Assembly (NCBI GenBank): GCA_008087055.1
Contig: VIEA01000002.1
Location: 106,163-170,162, forward strand
From: Gammaproteobacteria bacterium LSUCC0096
GTDB taxonomy: Bacteria > Pseudomonadota > Gammaproteobacteria > Pseudomonadales > Litorivicinaceae
Direction: 5' to 3'
DNA length: 64,000 bases
Part shown: positions 47,296 through 53,630 of the stretch, piece after piece
Position numbering within the stretch: the first letter of the stretch is position 1
Layout: the number at the start of each line of letters is the position of its first letter
Made by a program: the position numbers and the translations under genes
Notes under the pieces: model-generated
Told to the model about the DNA's origin: nothing
Databases searched by the model: none
The model's input: only the letters and a program-made list of their open reading frames with translations

Positions 47296-48075
47296 ATGAG
47301 GCATCTAACAGATACGCATGCACACACAGTGGCGAGTACGCATGCATATTCTACGGTTGAAGAATATTTCCAAGCTGCGGCAGATAAGGGGCTGCAGTTA
47401 TTCAGTATTACTGATCATGGTCCAGAGATGCCGGATTCGCCTCACCCGTGGCATTTTGGAAATATGCGTGTATTGCCGCGCATTCGTTATGGGGTCGCGA
47501 TGCTTAAGGGAATTGAAGCAAATATCCTCCCGGCTGAGCATCGTCCATTGGATGTCAATGCGACCTTGATGAGTTTTATGGATTTTGGAATAGCGAGTTT
47601 TCATGAACCTGTATTCCCCCCGTCAGATCGTAAAACCCATACACAGGCGATGATTGCGGCTATGGAAACAGGCCTTATACAAATCCTTGGCCACCCGGGT
47701 AATCCAAACTATCCGATCAATATCGAAGAGGTCGTTCGTGCTGCTCGTGATAACAATGTGTTGATTGAAATTAATAATTCATCCTTTGTAAGTTCAAGGC
47801 TTGGTAGCGAACCCTACTGTATTGAGATTCTTGAGACAGTACAGGCACTTGACTGGAAGGTGGCCCTATCGAGTGATTCCCATGTTCACTACACGGTCGG
47901 TGATGTTGACGTCGCACTTGGTAAAATTGAATCGATTGGATTTCCAGACGACAACATCGTGACTTTAAATGCTCGCCGTCTTATCGAATTTCTGAGCGAG
48001 CATGGGAAGCCTGTTGCTCGGGAGCTTTCGGATTGGTTGGATGAACTCGAAGTTCCAGATATTCTTGAATTGTAG
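47296..48075 (+). CDS. PHP-domain phosphatase, YcdX-like
   Basis: A 259-residue PHP hydrolase. Metal ligands appear in order: DTHAHT, SITDHG, KGIEANIL, SFHEPVF, ILGHPG, EINNSS and SSDSHVH, matching the trinuclear zinc site of YcdX. E. coli YcdX is a phosphatase linked to swarming. The ribosome site AGGAGG is well placed. It stands alone with no evident operon partner. Confidence 0.9.
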   Translation: MRHLTDTHAHTVASTHAYSTVEEYFQAAADKGLQLFSITDHGPEMPDSPHPWHFGNMRVLPRIRYGVAMLKGIEANILPAEHRPLDVNATLMSFMDFGIASFHEPVFPPSDRKTHTQAMIAAMETGLIQILGHPGNPNYPINIEEVVRAARDNNVLIEINNSSFVSSRLGSEPYCIEILETVQALDWKVALSSDSHVHYTVGDVDVALGKIESIGFPDDNIVTLNARRLIEFLSEHGKPVARELSDWLDELEVPDILEL

Positions 48076-48161
48076 TGTTCTGTAGCAGGTTCATCTACCG
48101 GATATTTTGAGTTCTACAGCACGAAGCGTATGCTCGCGCTTTGCTTGTCGGATATTCCCTT

Positions 48162-48920
48162 ATGGAACTTGCGGGTCTCGAAATATTTATTCTGATTGGT
48201 GTGGCACTACTGGCCGGTGCGATTAACACAGTCGCAGGTGGTGGTTCGAATCTCGTACTTCCAACTTTGATGATTATGGGTATGCCGCCTGAAGTTGCTA
48301 ACGCAACAAATCGAGTGGGTATTTTTGTTGAATCTGTTGTCGCAATTTCTGAATTTAAGCGGCATAAAAAATTAGAGACGTTCGATCTCAAAGCCATACT
48401 CATTCCGATGGCAATTGGTGGCTTTCTTGGCTCGCTTGCAGCTGCATTCGCTCCACCTGATATTCTCAAGCCTTTATTGATTGGGACAATGATCTGTATG
48501 TCTCTATTGGTTTTATTTAAACCGGCTGTGGTTTCTCCTCCCACAGGCACAGAAGTGCGGAGGGTGAGTGAGACTCCGTCAGCATGGGTTGGCTTATTGG
48601 CTGCAGGTTTCTATGGTGGATTTATTCAGGCGGGTGTTGGGTTTTTACTTTTGGCATCTATCGCAGGAACTTTGCGTTATGACATCGTACGAGCAAATGC
48701 TATTAAGTTAGTATGCACCTTCGTATTTACGCTGGTCTCGCTGGGAATTTTTATATGGCAGGACCAAGTTGCTTGGGTTGAAGGTTTGATTTTGTCGGTT
48801 GGTTATGTTGCCGGGGCCTATTTTGGAGTCAAGCTCGCCGTCTACACCGATCCTAAAGTACTTCGATGGTTTCTATTCGTGGCCACTCTGCTTGCAGGCG
48901 GAGCAGCCATTTTCTCTTAG
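48162..48920 (+). CDS. TSUP (TauE/SafE) family permease, second copy
   Basis: A 252-residue membrane protein from the ATG at 48162; a TTG at 48141 is possible. It has the TSUP repeats AGAINTVAGGGSNLVLP near the N-terminus and GFYGGFIQAGVGFLLL in the second half, with about eight helices. Only distantly similar to the TSUP protein at the window start, so not a recent duplicate. The substrate is unknown. A hairpin lies just after its stop but reads as a terminator for the opposite strand. Confidence 0.86.
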   Translation: MELAGLEIFILIGVALLAGAINTVAGGGSNLVLPTLMIMGMPPEVANATNRVGIFVESVVAISEFKRHKKLETFDLKAILIPMAIGGFLGSLAAAFAPPDILKPLLIGTMICMSLLVLFKPAVVSPPTGTEVRRVSETPSAWVGLLAAGFYGGFIQAGVGFLLLASIAGTLRYDIVRANAIKLVCTFVFTLVSLGIFIWQDQVAWVEGLILSVGYVAGAYFGVKLAVYTDPKVLRWFLFVATLLAGGAAIFS

Positions 48921-48926
48921 GCAAAA

Positions 48927-48949
48927 GCGGATAAAGATATTCTATCCGC
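48927..48949 (-). terminator. Rho-independent terminator of the zinc-ribbon gene
   Basis: A perfect 7-bp stem, GCGGATA/TATCCGC, with a 9-base loop. On the minus strand it is followed by CTTTTGCC. It sits seven bases after the stop of the minus-strand zinc-ribbon gene. Confidence 0.6.
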
Positions 48950-48956
48950 CAGTGAG

Positions 48957-49322
48957 TTAGCCGAGTATGAGCCAGATGACGACAGCAACAATAACTGCAC
49001 CAACGATGTATTTAACCGTTGAGCTTTCTTCCTCGTCTGCATGTGGTGCAGTTGACGCTGCTTGTTGTGGCTGGCTGGCTGGTGCCGTTTCTGCGACTGG
49101 AGCTTTAGGAGCTTCCGGCGCTGCCTTAGGCTCAGCTGCTACTTTTTCTGCTGGAGTTGCTTTGGCTTTTGGTGCCGCACTTTCAACACAATTGATACAA
49201 CGGCGACCTTGGGCTTTTTGTTCACCCGAAACCGTGTAGGCCGTGGTTTTATCGATTTCTACGCCGCAAACAGAACATGTACGCACAAGTAATTTCCTTT
49301 TGAAGGTATCAAGTAGTTGCAT
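48957..49322 (-). CDS. Zinc-ribbon, Ala/Pro-rich, C-terminally membrane-anchored protein
   Basis: A 121-residue protein with three parts. Residues 14-46 hold two CxxC pairs (Cys16, Cys19; Cys42, Cys45), spaced as a zinc ribbon. Residues 47-98 are a low-complexity Ala/Pro/Glu linker. Residues 102-120 are a single hydrophobic helix ending the protein (VGAVIVAVVIWLILG). It would thus be tail-anchored with the ribbon in the cytoplasm. I recognise no specific family. No strong ribosome site precedes the ATG. Confidence 0.7.
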   Translation of the reverse strand: MQLLDTFKRKLLVRTCSVCGVEIDKTTAYTVSGEQKAQGRRCINCVESAAPKAKATPAEKVAAEPKAAPEAPKAPVAETAPASQPQQAASTAPHADEEESSTVKYIVGAVIVAVVIWLILG

Positions 49323-49444
49323 CGTAAGAGATTATTTATGTCGATTTCAACGATTTAGGAAATATCGATGCGGTTTTATGCCCTTTTCTTGATCTAGTCA
49401 GGTAAATCGGTTTCCAATGCATGTGGGAATAATAGGAGTTTGTG

Positions 49445-49579
49445 ATGGCAGATGAAGACAGGATCAAAGAGTTTTTAAAACTACAAAAACAGATTAAGCA
49501 GGATCCTAAGCGGATTGCAGCCGTAATTAAGCAATGGATGGCGGAAGATACGAAACCAACCAAACGGCCAAAGAAGTAG
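49445..49579 (+). CDS. 44-residue protein resembling the FliF C-terminus
   Basis: Short gene with AGGAG six bases before its ATG. It begins MADEDRIKEFLKLQ, then QDPKRIAAVIKQWMAED at about residues 18-34, and a Lys/Pro tail. From memory, the end of the Salmonella flagellar MS-ring protein FliF, which binds FliG, reads DPRVVALVIRQWMSND; the match in spacing and chemistry is close. There is no membrane segment and no flagellar gene in the window. A second small gene starts nine bases after its stop. The function is inference only. Confidence 0.65.
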   Translation: MADEDRIKEFLKLQKQIKQDPKRIAAVIKQWMAEDTKPTKRPKK

Positions 49580-49588
49580 GGGATAACC

Positions 49589-49759
49589 GTGGTAGAAAAG
49601 CATTCGCCCATGCAAAAAGTCTGGTGGTGGGTCGTTACGCTTTATTACTTAACTCGTGATATCGATCAGGCGATCAAGAGACTTCAGGCGCGTCAAGCGT
49701 GCTCGAAAGGCCAGTGTGGCTTGCCAAGCTCGGATGGTAAAAATCATTATGGTGATTAA
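49589..49759 (+). CDS. 56-residue small protein, Trp-rich N-terminus
   Basis: GTG start after AGGGG, nine bases downstream of the FliF-tail-like gene. The sequence has a short aromatic hydrophobic run (VWWWVVTLYYLT, residues 11-22), an amphipathic basic helix (RDIDQAIKRLQARQA) and two cysteines (Cys38, Cys43). It may sit at the membrane surface. No family recognised. It ends directly before a 14-bp inverted repeat. Confidence 0.5.
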   Translation: MVEKHSPMQKVWWWVVTLYYLTRDIDQAIKRLQARQACSKGQCGLPSSDGKNHYGD

Positions 49760-49760
49760 A

Positions 49761-49790
49761 AAGGCCGCTTGGTTTTAACCAAGCGGCCTT
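49761..49790 (-). terminator. Perfect 14-bp hairpin terminator
   Basis: Inverted repeat with 14-bp arms (AAGGCCGCTTGGTT / AACCAAGCGGCCTT) and a 2-base centre. On the minus strand it is followed by TTTTTAATC, fitting termination of the 51-residue gene, whose stop is eight bases away. On the plus strand it follows the 56-residue gene and may also stop that transcript, although only a short T run follows there. Confidence 0.8.
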
Positions 49791-49797
49791 CAAGTCA

Positions 49798-49953
49798 TTA
49801 GAATTTAATCCCTAATAAAAAACGCGCAATCAACCCTTTTTTACCGATTTGATGGCTAGACAACATTTTTCTTTTTTTCTGGTCTTGGATCTCTTGCTCA
49901 ACGATTCTCACGTATGAACCGAGCAATCCGCGACCAACACCGACTGGAATCAT
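49798..49953 (-). CDS. 51-residue basic small protein
   Basis: Starts MIPVGVGRGLLGSYVRIVE at 49953 after GAGGAG and AAAGGA; the frame is open to 50019, but the upstream part holds the likely promoter. The composition is basic (QDQKKRKMLSSHQIGKKG) with a Gly-rich start and a hydrophobic end (LIARFLLGIKF). No family recognised. It has its own strong terminator, which supports a real transcript. Confidence 0.5.
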   Translation of the reverse strand: MIPVGVGRGLLGSYVRIVEQEIQDQKKRKMLSSHQIGKKGLIARFLLGIKF

Positions 49954-50238
49954 TTCCTTTCTCCTCGTGGTTCGCAGACAACGTTCAATGAGAATACTCG
50001 CAACATGTGCATAACGCAATATCTGCGCTAAATAAAAATTTTTAATTTAGAATCATTGAGTAATGGTCATGCGTATCCGATAGACGGGTCGTCGTGTCTA
50101 TGTCAATCACGTGATATTGATTCAATAGTGGTCCAGTCTTTCGCTCATTGCTGCCTCTGGACTGAGGTCGAGAACCGCTACCAGGGTTGAAAATGAGAGT
50201 TGGAGTCCGACATCTAGATAAAAACGATGAGGTGAAGT
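49954..50238. other. 285-base intergenic region between divergent small genes
   Basis: No gene is supported here. It holds the leader and probable promoter of the 51-residue gene (minus), an A/T-rich block with AAAAATTTTT near 50035, a 10-base palindrome ATCACGTGAT at 50106-50115, and an inverted repeat GTCCAG (50131-50136) / CTGGAC (50157-50162) upstream of the 63-residue gene. These could be operator or RNA structure. Confidence 0.4.
49991..50019 (-). promoter_or_regulatory. Possible sigma-70 promoter for the 51-residue gene
   Basis: On the minus strand TTGCGT, 17 bases, then TATTCT. Four of six -10 positions and the TTG of the -35 match consensus. It lies about 38 bases before the ATG at 49953. 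Confidence 0.35.
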
Positions 50239-50430
50239 GTGTCGAAAACTCAGTGTGAAGTGGAAATTCTGGTTCGGGGAGCTCACGATCAAATCATCGC
50301 CGGTTTAATGAAGCTCAATGTCGATCAATTACGTGAGGGTCTCGAGTGGAGTCGAGCAAATTATGGAAAATTAGATGTGGAGCGATTGTTAGAAATGGCG
50401 ATCGAGTTACATGAAAACGCAGAGCCTTAA
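50239..50430 (+). CDS. 63-residue acidic small protein
   Basis: GTG start six bases after GAGG. The sequence (MSKTQCEVEILV..., ending LLEMAIELHENAEP) is soluble and helical in its second half, rich in Glu and Leu, without membrane segment or signal. No family recognised. It ends 27 bases before the DUF457-type membrane gene on the same strand. Confidence 0.55.
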   Translation: MSKTQCEVEILVRGAHDQIIAGLMKLNVDQLREGLEWSRANYGKLDVERLLEMAIELHENAEP

Positions 50431-50457
50431 CGATATCCGAATCCCAGAGAGGTTCAG

Positions 50458-51465
50458 ATGGATTCGGTGACCCAGGCGGTTCTAGGGGGAGCTGTCAGCT
50501 ATGCGATATTGGGCAGGCGCCTCGGGAAGCGTGCCGCGATTTATGGTGCGGCTTTAGGGACTTTGCCCGATCTTGACGTTCTCATCGATTTTGGTGGCCC
50601 AATCGAAAATATGACTCACCACCGTGGTTTCTCACATTCGTTTTTCGTTCAAGCTTTTATTGCTCCTTTATTAGCCTGGCTGTTTGTTCGGCCGGAGCGG
50701 TTGTCCGAAGCGCTTTTTCTTCGATGGTGGCTGGCGATTTTCCTGTGTTTCGTGACGCATAGTTTGGCAGATTTGTTTACGGTCTATGGTACTCAGGTCT
50801 TGTGGCCATTATCAGTACATCCGTTTGCACATTCGTTGTTGTTTATTATTGATCCGCTTTACACGTTACCTTTGGTGATCGCGTTTGTTGTTACGTTAGT
50901 TGGTAAAAGCATTCATTTTAACGTGTTGATTAATAGCCTGATGCTTGCAGTGTCTACAGGCTATTTGATTTGGAGTGCAAGCGTTAAGGTACTGATTGAT
51001 GACAAAGCGTTGGCTGCTCTTAACTTACGGGGCATTTCCCCTACAACATACGAGTCCACGCCTGCACCTTTCAATACGCTTCTGTGGCGAAGTGTTGCGA
51101 TAGACGGCGATTACTATTACGAAATCTGGACATCAATTTTTGACGAAGTCGATCAGGTGCAAATCCAGCGCTATTCCCGGAATCTTGATTTACTGAAGTC
51201 TGTTTCACATCACCCAAGCGTTCAACGATTACAGTGGTTTACCAAGGATCAATACAAGGCCTGGGAAAAAGGGGATCAGATATTTTTGAGTGATCTCCGC
51301 ATGGGTGTTGAAGGAGCGTATGTTTTTAATTTCGAGGTCGCTAAAAAGGAAGCTGAACAGACCGTGATCGGAAGTTTTGACCGACTAGAGGAGCGACCAC
51401 AACTAAATCGTCTGCAAAAGGTTTGGCAGAGAATTTTTAATCCCGCCGTTGAAATCTCTTTGTGA
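50458..51465 (+). CDS. DUF457/YdjM-type membrane-bound metal-dependent hydrolase
   Basis: A 335-residue protein. The first 175 residues are a membrane domain with MDSVTQAVLGGAVSYAILGR, GTLPDLDVLIDF, THHRGFSHSF and THSLADLFTVYG, the His/Asp pattern of the YdjM/DUF457 family of putative membrane-bound hydrolases. The C-terminal half is a soluble domain of mixed sheets. The enzyme's substrate is unknown. AGGTTCAG sits just upstream of the ATG. Followed by 116 bases without a supported gene. Confidence 0.8.
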   Translation: MDSVTQAVLGGAVSYAILGRRLGKRAAIYGAALGTLPDLDVLIDFGGPIENMTHHRGFSHSFFVQAFIAPLLAWLFVRPERLSEALFLRWWLAIFLCFVTHSLADLFTVYGTQVLWPLSVHPFAHSLLFIIDPLYTLPLVIAFVVTLVGKSIHFNVLINSLMLAVSTGYLIWSASVKVLIDDKALAALNLRGISPTTYESTPAPFNTLLWRSVAIDGDYYYEIWTSIFDEVDQVQIQRYSRNLDLLKSVSHHPSVQRLQWFTKDQYKAWEKGDQIFLSDLRMGVEGAYVFNFEVAKKEAEQTVIGSFDRLEERPQLNRLQKVWQRIFNPAVEISL

Positions 51466-51581
51466 TGAGCGAACTAGATTACCCGAGGGAAATTCTTGCT
51501 GCATAAGCAAACTGTGCTTCAACCTTGAACAGTTGAGACTATCTCCCCACTATTTCATTGTGAAATAAATTAGGAAGAATG

Positions 51582-51668
51582 ATGGAAGACACGGGACAGA
51601 TTCTACTATGGGTTGGGATCGGATTATTTCTCGCGCTCGCAATTGCTGATACCGGTCGACAAGACTAA
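51582..51668 (+). CDS. 28-residue single-pass membrane microprotein
   Basis: Short frame MEDTGQILLWVGIGLFLALA then IADTGRQD, with AGGAAG five bases before this ATG; another ATG lies directly upstream. One transmembrane helix spans residues 7-22. Its TAA shares its last base with the start of the next small gene (TAATG), which argues for real, coupled translation. Confidence 0.5.
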   Translation: MEDTGQILLWVGIGLFLALAIADTGRQD

Positions 51669-51808
51669 TGATTAGTTCAGGTGAGCAAGAGAAGGATCCT
51701 AGCGAGGCTTTAGAAGAGAATATGAAGCCAGAGGGTTATCCAAAGAGCAATTCTAAGACTCCAGACGACGACAAGTTTTATTACCCGGGAAGTGACCCCC
51801 AAGAATGA
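51668..51808 (+). CDS. 46-residue hydrophilic small protein
   Basis: ATG overlaps the stop of the membrane microprotein by one base and its own TGA overlaps the next ATG (ATGA). The sequence is acidic, Pro/Ser rich and likely disordered (GEQEKDPSEALEEN, ending KFYYPGSDPQE). No family recognised. Support comes from the linked overlaps on both sides. Confidence 0.5.
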   Translation: MISSGEQEKDPSEALEENMKPEGYPKSNSKTPDDDKFYYPGSDPQE

Positions 51809-52185
51809 AAAAGCCAGATCGTGTAGCAGATAATAAGTTGACGATGCCTTATGGTGATAGTGTCAGTGCGCCTGCGATTACAGAGGTAGATACCTCTGGA
51901 TACCGTGAAATTAAATCGAAGGAAGCATCGGCTAAACTGCGCGGCCGTTACGAGGAATTGCAGGAAGAGTTCCGTCAGTTGGTTGCGACGTCTGAAGATA
52001 CTCAGAGGATGTACGAAGCGTCCGTCAGTTTCGTTCCAATCGTGGGTAAGGTTTATCACTTGTATCGACGTGAAAATGGAGATGAATGGGTCAGCATGAT
52101 CTCGCCAGAGGATTTCGGCTCTTATTATCACGAGTATTTAGGAAGTTATCGGCTAGCGACTGATTCGGTATGGGTCAGAGTTTGA
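51805..52185 (+). CDS. DUF2452 domain protein
   Basis: A 126-residue soluble protein. The C-terminal half, with SVSFVPIVGKVYHLYRR then EWVSMISPEDF and YHEYLGSYRLA, fits the DUF2452 family as I know it; the function of that family is unknown. A Glu/Arg helix (KLRGRYEELQEEFRQL) precedes it. It is the last of three overlapping frames and converges on tRNA-Phe with 28 bases between. Confidence 0.72.
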   Translation: MKKPDRVADNKLTMPYGDSVSAPAITEVDTSGYREIKSKEASAKLRGRYEELQEEFRQLVATSEDTQRMYEASVSFVPIVGKVYHLYRRENGDEWVSMISPEDFGSYYHEYLGSYRLATDSVWVRV

Positions 52186-52213
52186 CTGGCTCGGATGTAT
52201 GATAGTGCAGAGA

Positions 52214-52289
<76 letters not shown>

Positions 52290-52332
52290 TCTACGAGTAG
52301 GTCGCGTATTGAACAGAAATACGCGAACGCTG

Positions 52333-52605
52333 TCAACTTGAAGGTGGCACATATCCTTCGGGTTTCGCGTAATTCTGGTTATCAAAGAAGCGATGCATCT
52401 CTTCGGTAAGGAATTTGCGCGCATCTGCATCCATAAGGCTCAAGCGGTGTTCATTAATTAGCATGGTCTGGTTTGCCTGCCACTCTTTCCACGCTTTCTC
52501 GGAAATATTTTCAAAGATTTCTTGGCCAGTGGCGCCAGGGAGAGGGGGAACCGGTAATCCGGGCAATTCTTCTTTGTACTTTTTGCAAAAAACCATGCGT
52601 GTCAT
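52333..52605 (-). CDS. yggX: Probable Fe(2+)-trafficking protein YggX
   Basis: A 90-residue protein with [14 protein letters not shown] at the start, the conserved Cys7 and the [17 protein letters not shown] helix. YggX protects iron-sulfur clusters from oxidants. Its start overlaps the stop of mutY by 4 nt, a conserved pair; MutY itself carries a [4Fe-4S] cluster. Confidence 0.95.
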   Translation of the reverse strand: MTRMVFCKKYKEELPGLPVPPLPGATGQEIFENISEKAWKEWQANQTMLINEHRLSLMDADARKFLTEEMHRFFDNQNYAKPEGYVPPSS

Positions 52606-53630
52606 AAGACGTCCTTATTCAACAGTAGTTTTTGTATGGGGGCCGGCACACCCTTTTGAAAGACACTCAATAAGTGCCACTCTCCTAAAGAAAGGATGTC
52701 ATTGGAATGGATTTTCAACCGGTAGTGTTCTAAGCGTACTTTAAAGTGACTAAAGGCATGTGTTAGCTCACCTTGATAATTTGCGTCTAATACATCTCTG
52801 ATTTCGAGCCGCTTTCCTATTTCAGATAGAGATGAGCCAATAGGAGGTGTAAAAAGCCCTCCCCAGATTCCGCTCATGGGTCTTTGCATCAATAAAGTCT
52901 CGTTATGCTCATTGATGACCTGTAGGACAACCCATGTTTCATCGGGTCGCTGTTTAACGCGTTTTGGCTTAGGAAATTGAGACACTTCTCCACGTTGTAA
53001 TGCTAGGCAGTCATCGGAAAAAGGGCACCGAGGGCATGCTGGACTGTTTCTGCGACAAATGAGTGAACCCAAGTCCATCATCGCCTGTGTATGGGTGCGC
53101 GCATCATTCCCAGACTGCGGTGTTAATTCGTCGGCAAGTTTCCAAAGAGTTTTTTGTGCATCAGCTTTCGATAGGTCGCCATCAATGCAAAACAAACGCG
53201 ACAAAACCCGTCTCACATTCCCATCTTGGATAACGCCGCGTATCCCAAATCCTAGTGAGAGAATGGCGCCTGCTGTTGAGCGGCCGATTCCTGGAAGTTG
53301 AATCAAACTATTCAGATCTTTTGGAATGTCACCGTTGTATTGATTGACAACAATGTTGGCGGCTTTGTGCAGATTCCGGGCTCGTGAGTAGTAACCGAGG
53401 CCAGCCCAATGCGATAACACTGAGTCTAGAGAAGACTTGGCGAGATCGTTCACGGTTGGAAAGTCTTGCATGAACTTTTGAAAATACGGAATGACCACCT
53501 GAACCTGGGTTTGCTGCAACATGATTTCGGAAATCCAGGTCGCGTAAGCCCCTTTATGTTGCCAAGGAAGGTCATGTCGACCGTGTAGTGTTTGCCAGGC
53601 CGCCAGGCGCTGTGCAAAATGATCGATCAT
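52602..53630 (-). CDS. mutY: Adenine DNA glycosylase
   Basis: Removes adenine mispaired with 8-oxoguanine. The 342 residues contain the helix-hairpin-helix [12 protein letters not shown], the catalytic Glu in [11 protein letters not shown], and the [4Fe-4S] ligands in [17 protein letters not shown] with C-x6-C-x2-C-x5-C spacing. The C-terminal NUDIX-like domain recognises 8-oxoG ([12 protein letters not shown]). It overlaps asmA and yggX by 4 nt each. Confidence 0.96.
   Translation of the reverse strand: MIDHFAQRLAAWQTLHGRHDLPWQHKGAYATWISEIMLQQTQVQVVIPYFQKFMQDFPTVNDLAKSSLDSVLSHWAGLGYYSRARNLHKAANIVVNQYNGDIPKDLNSLIQLPGIGRSTAGAILSLGFGIRGVIQDGNVRRVLSRLFCIDGDLSKADAQKTLWKLADELTPQSGNDARTHTQAMMDLGSLICRRNSPACPRCPFSDDCLALQRGEVSQFPKPKRVKQRPDETWVVLQVINEHNETLLMQRPMSGIWGGLFTPPIGSSLSEIGKRLEIRDVLDANYQGELTHAFSHFKVRLEHYRLKIHSNDILSLGEWHLLSVFQKGVPAPIQKLLLNKDVL

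Noticed and set aside
50193-50258. 21-residue frame (MRVGVRHLD...) overlapping the start of the 63-residue gene
   Set aside because: Could be a leader peptide, but it has only a weak ribosome site and no supporting composition or overlap signal.
51465-51506. 13-codon frame directly after the DUF457-type gene
   Set aside because: Too short, no ribosome site, no conserved feature.
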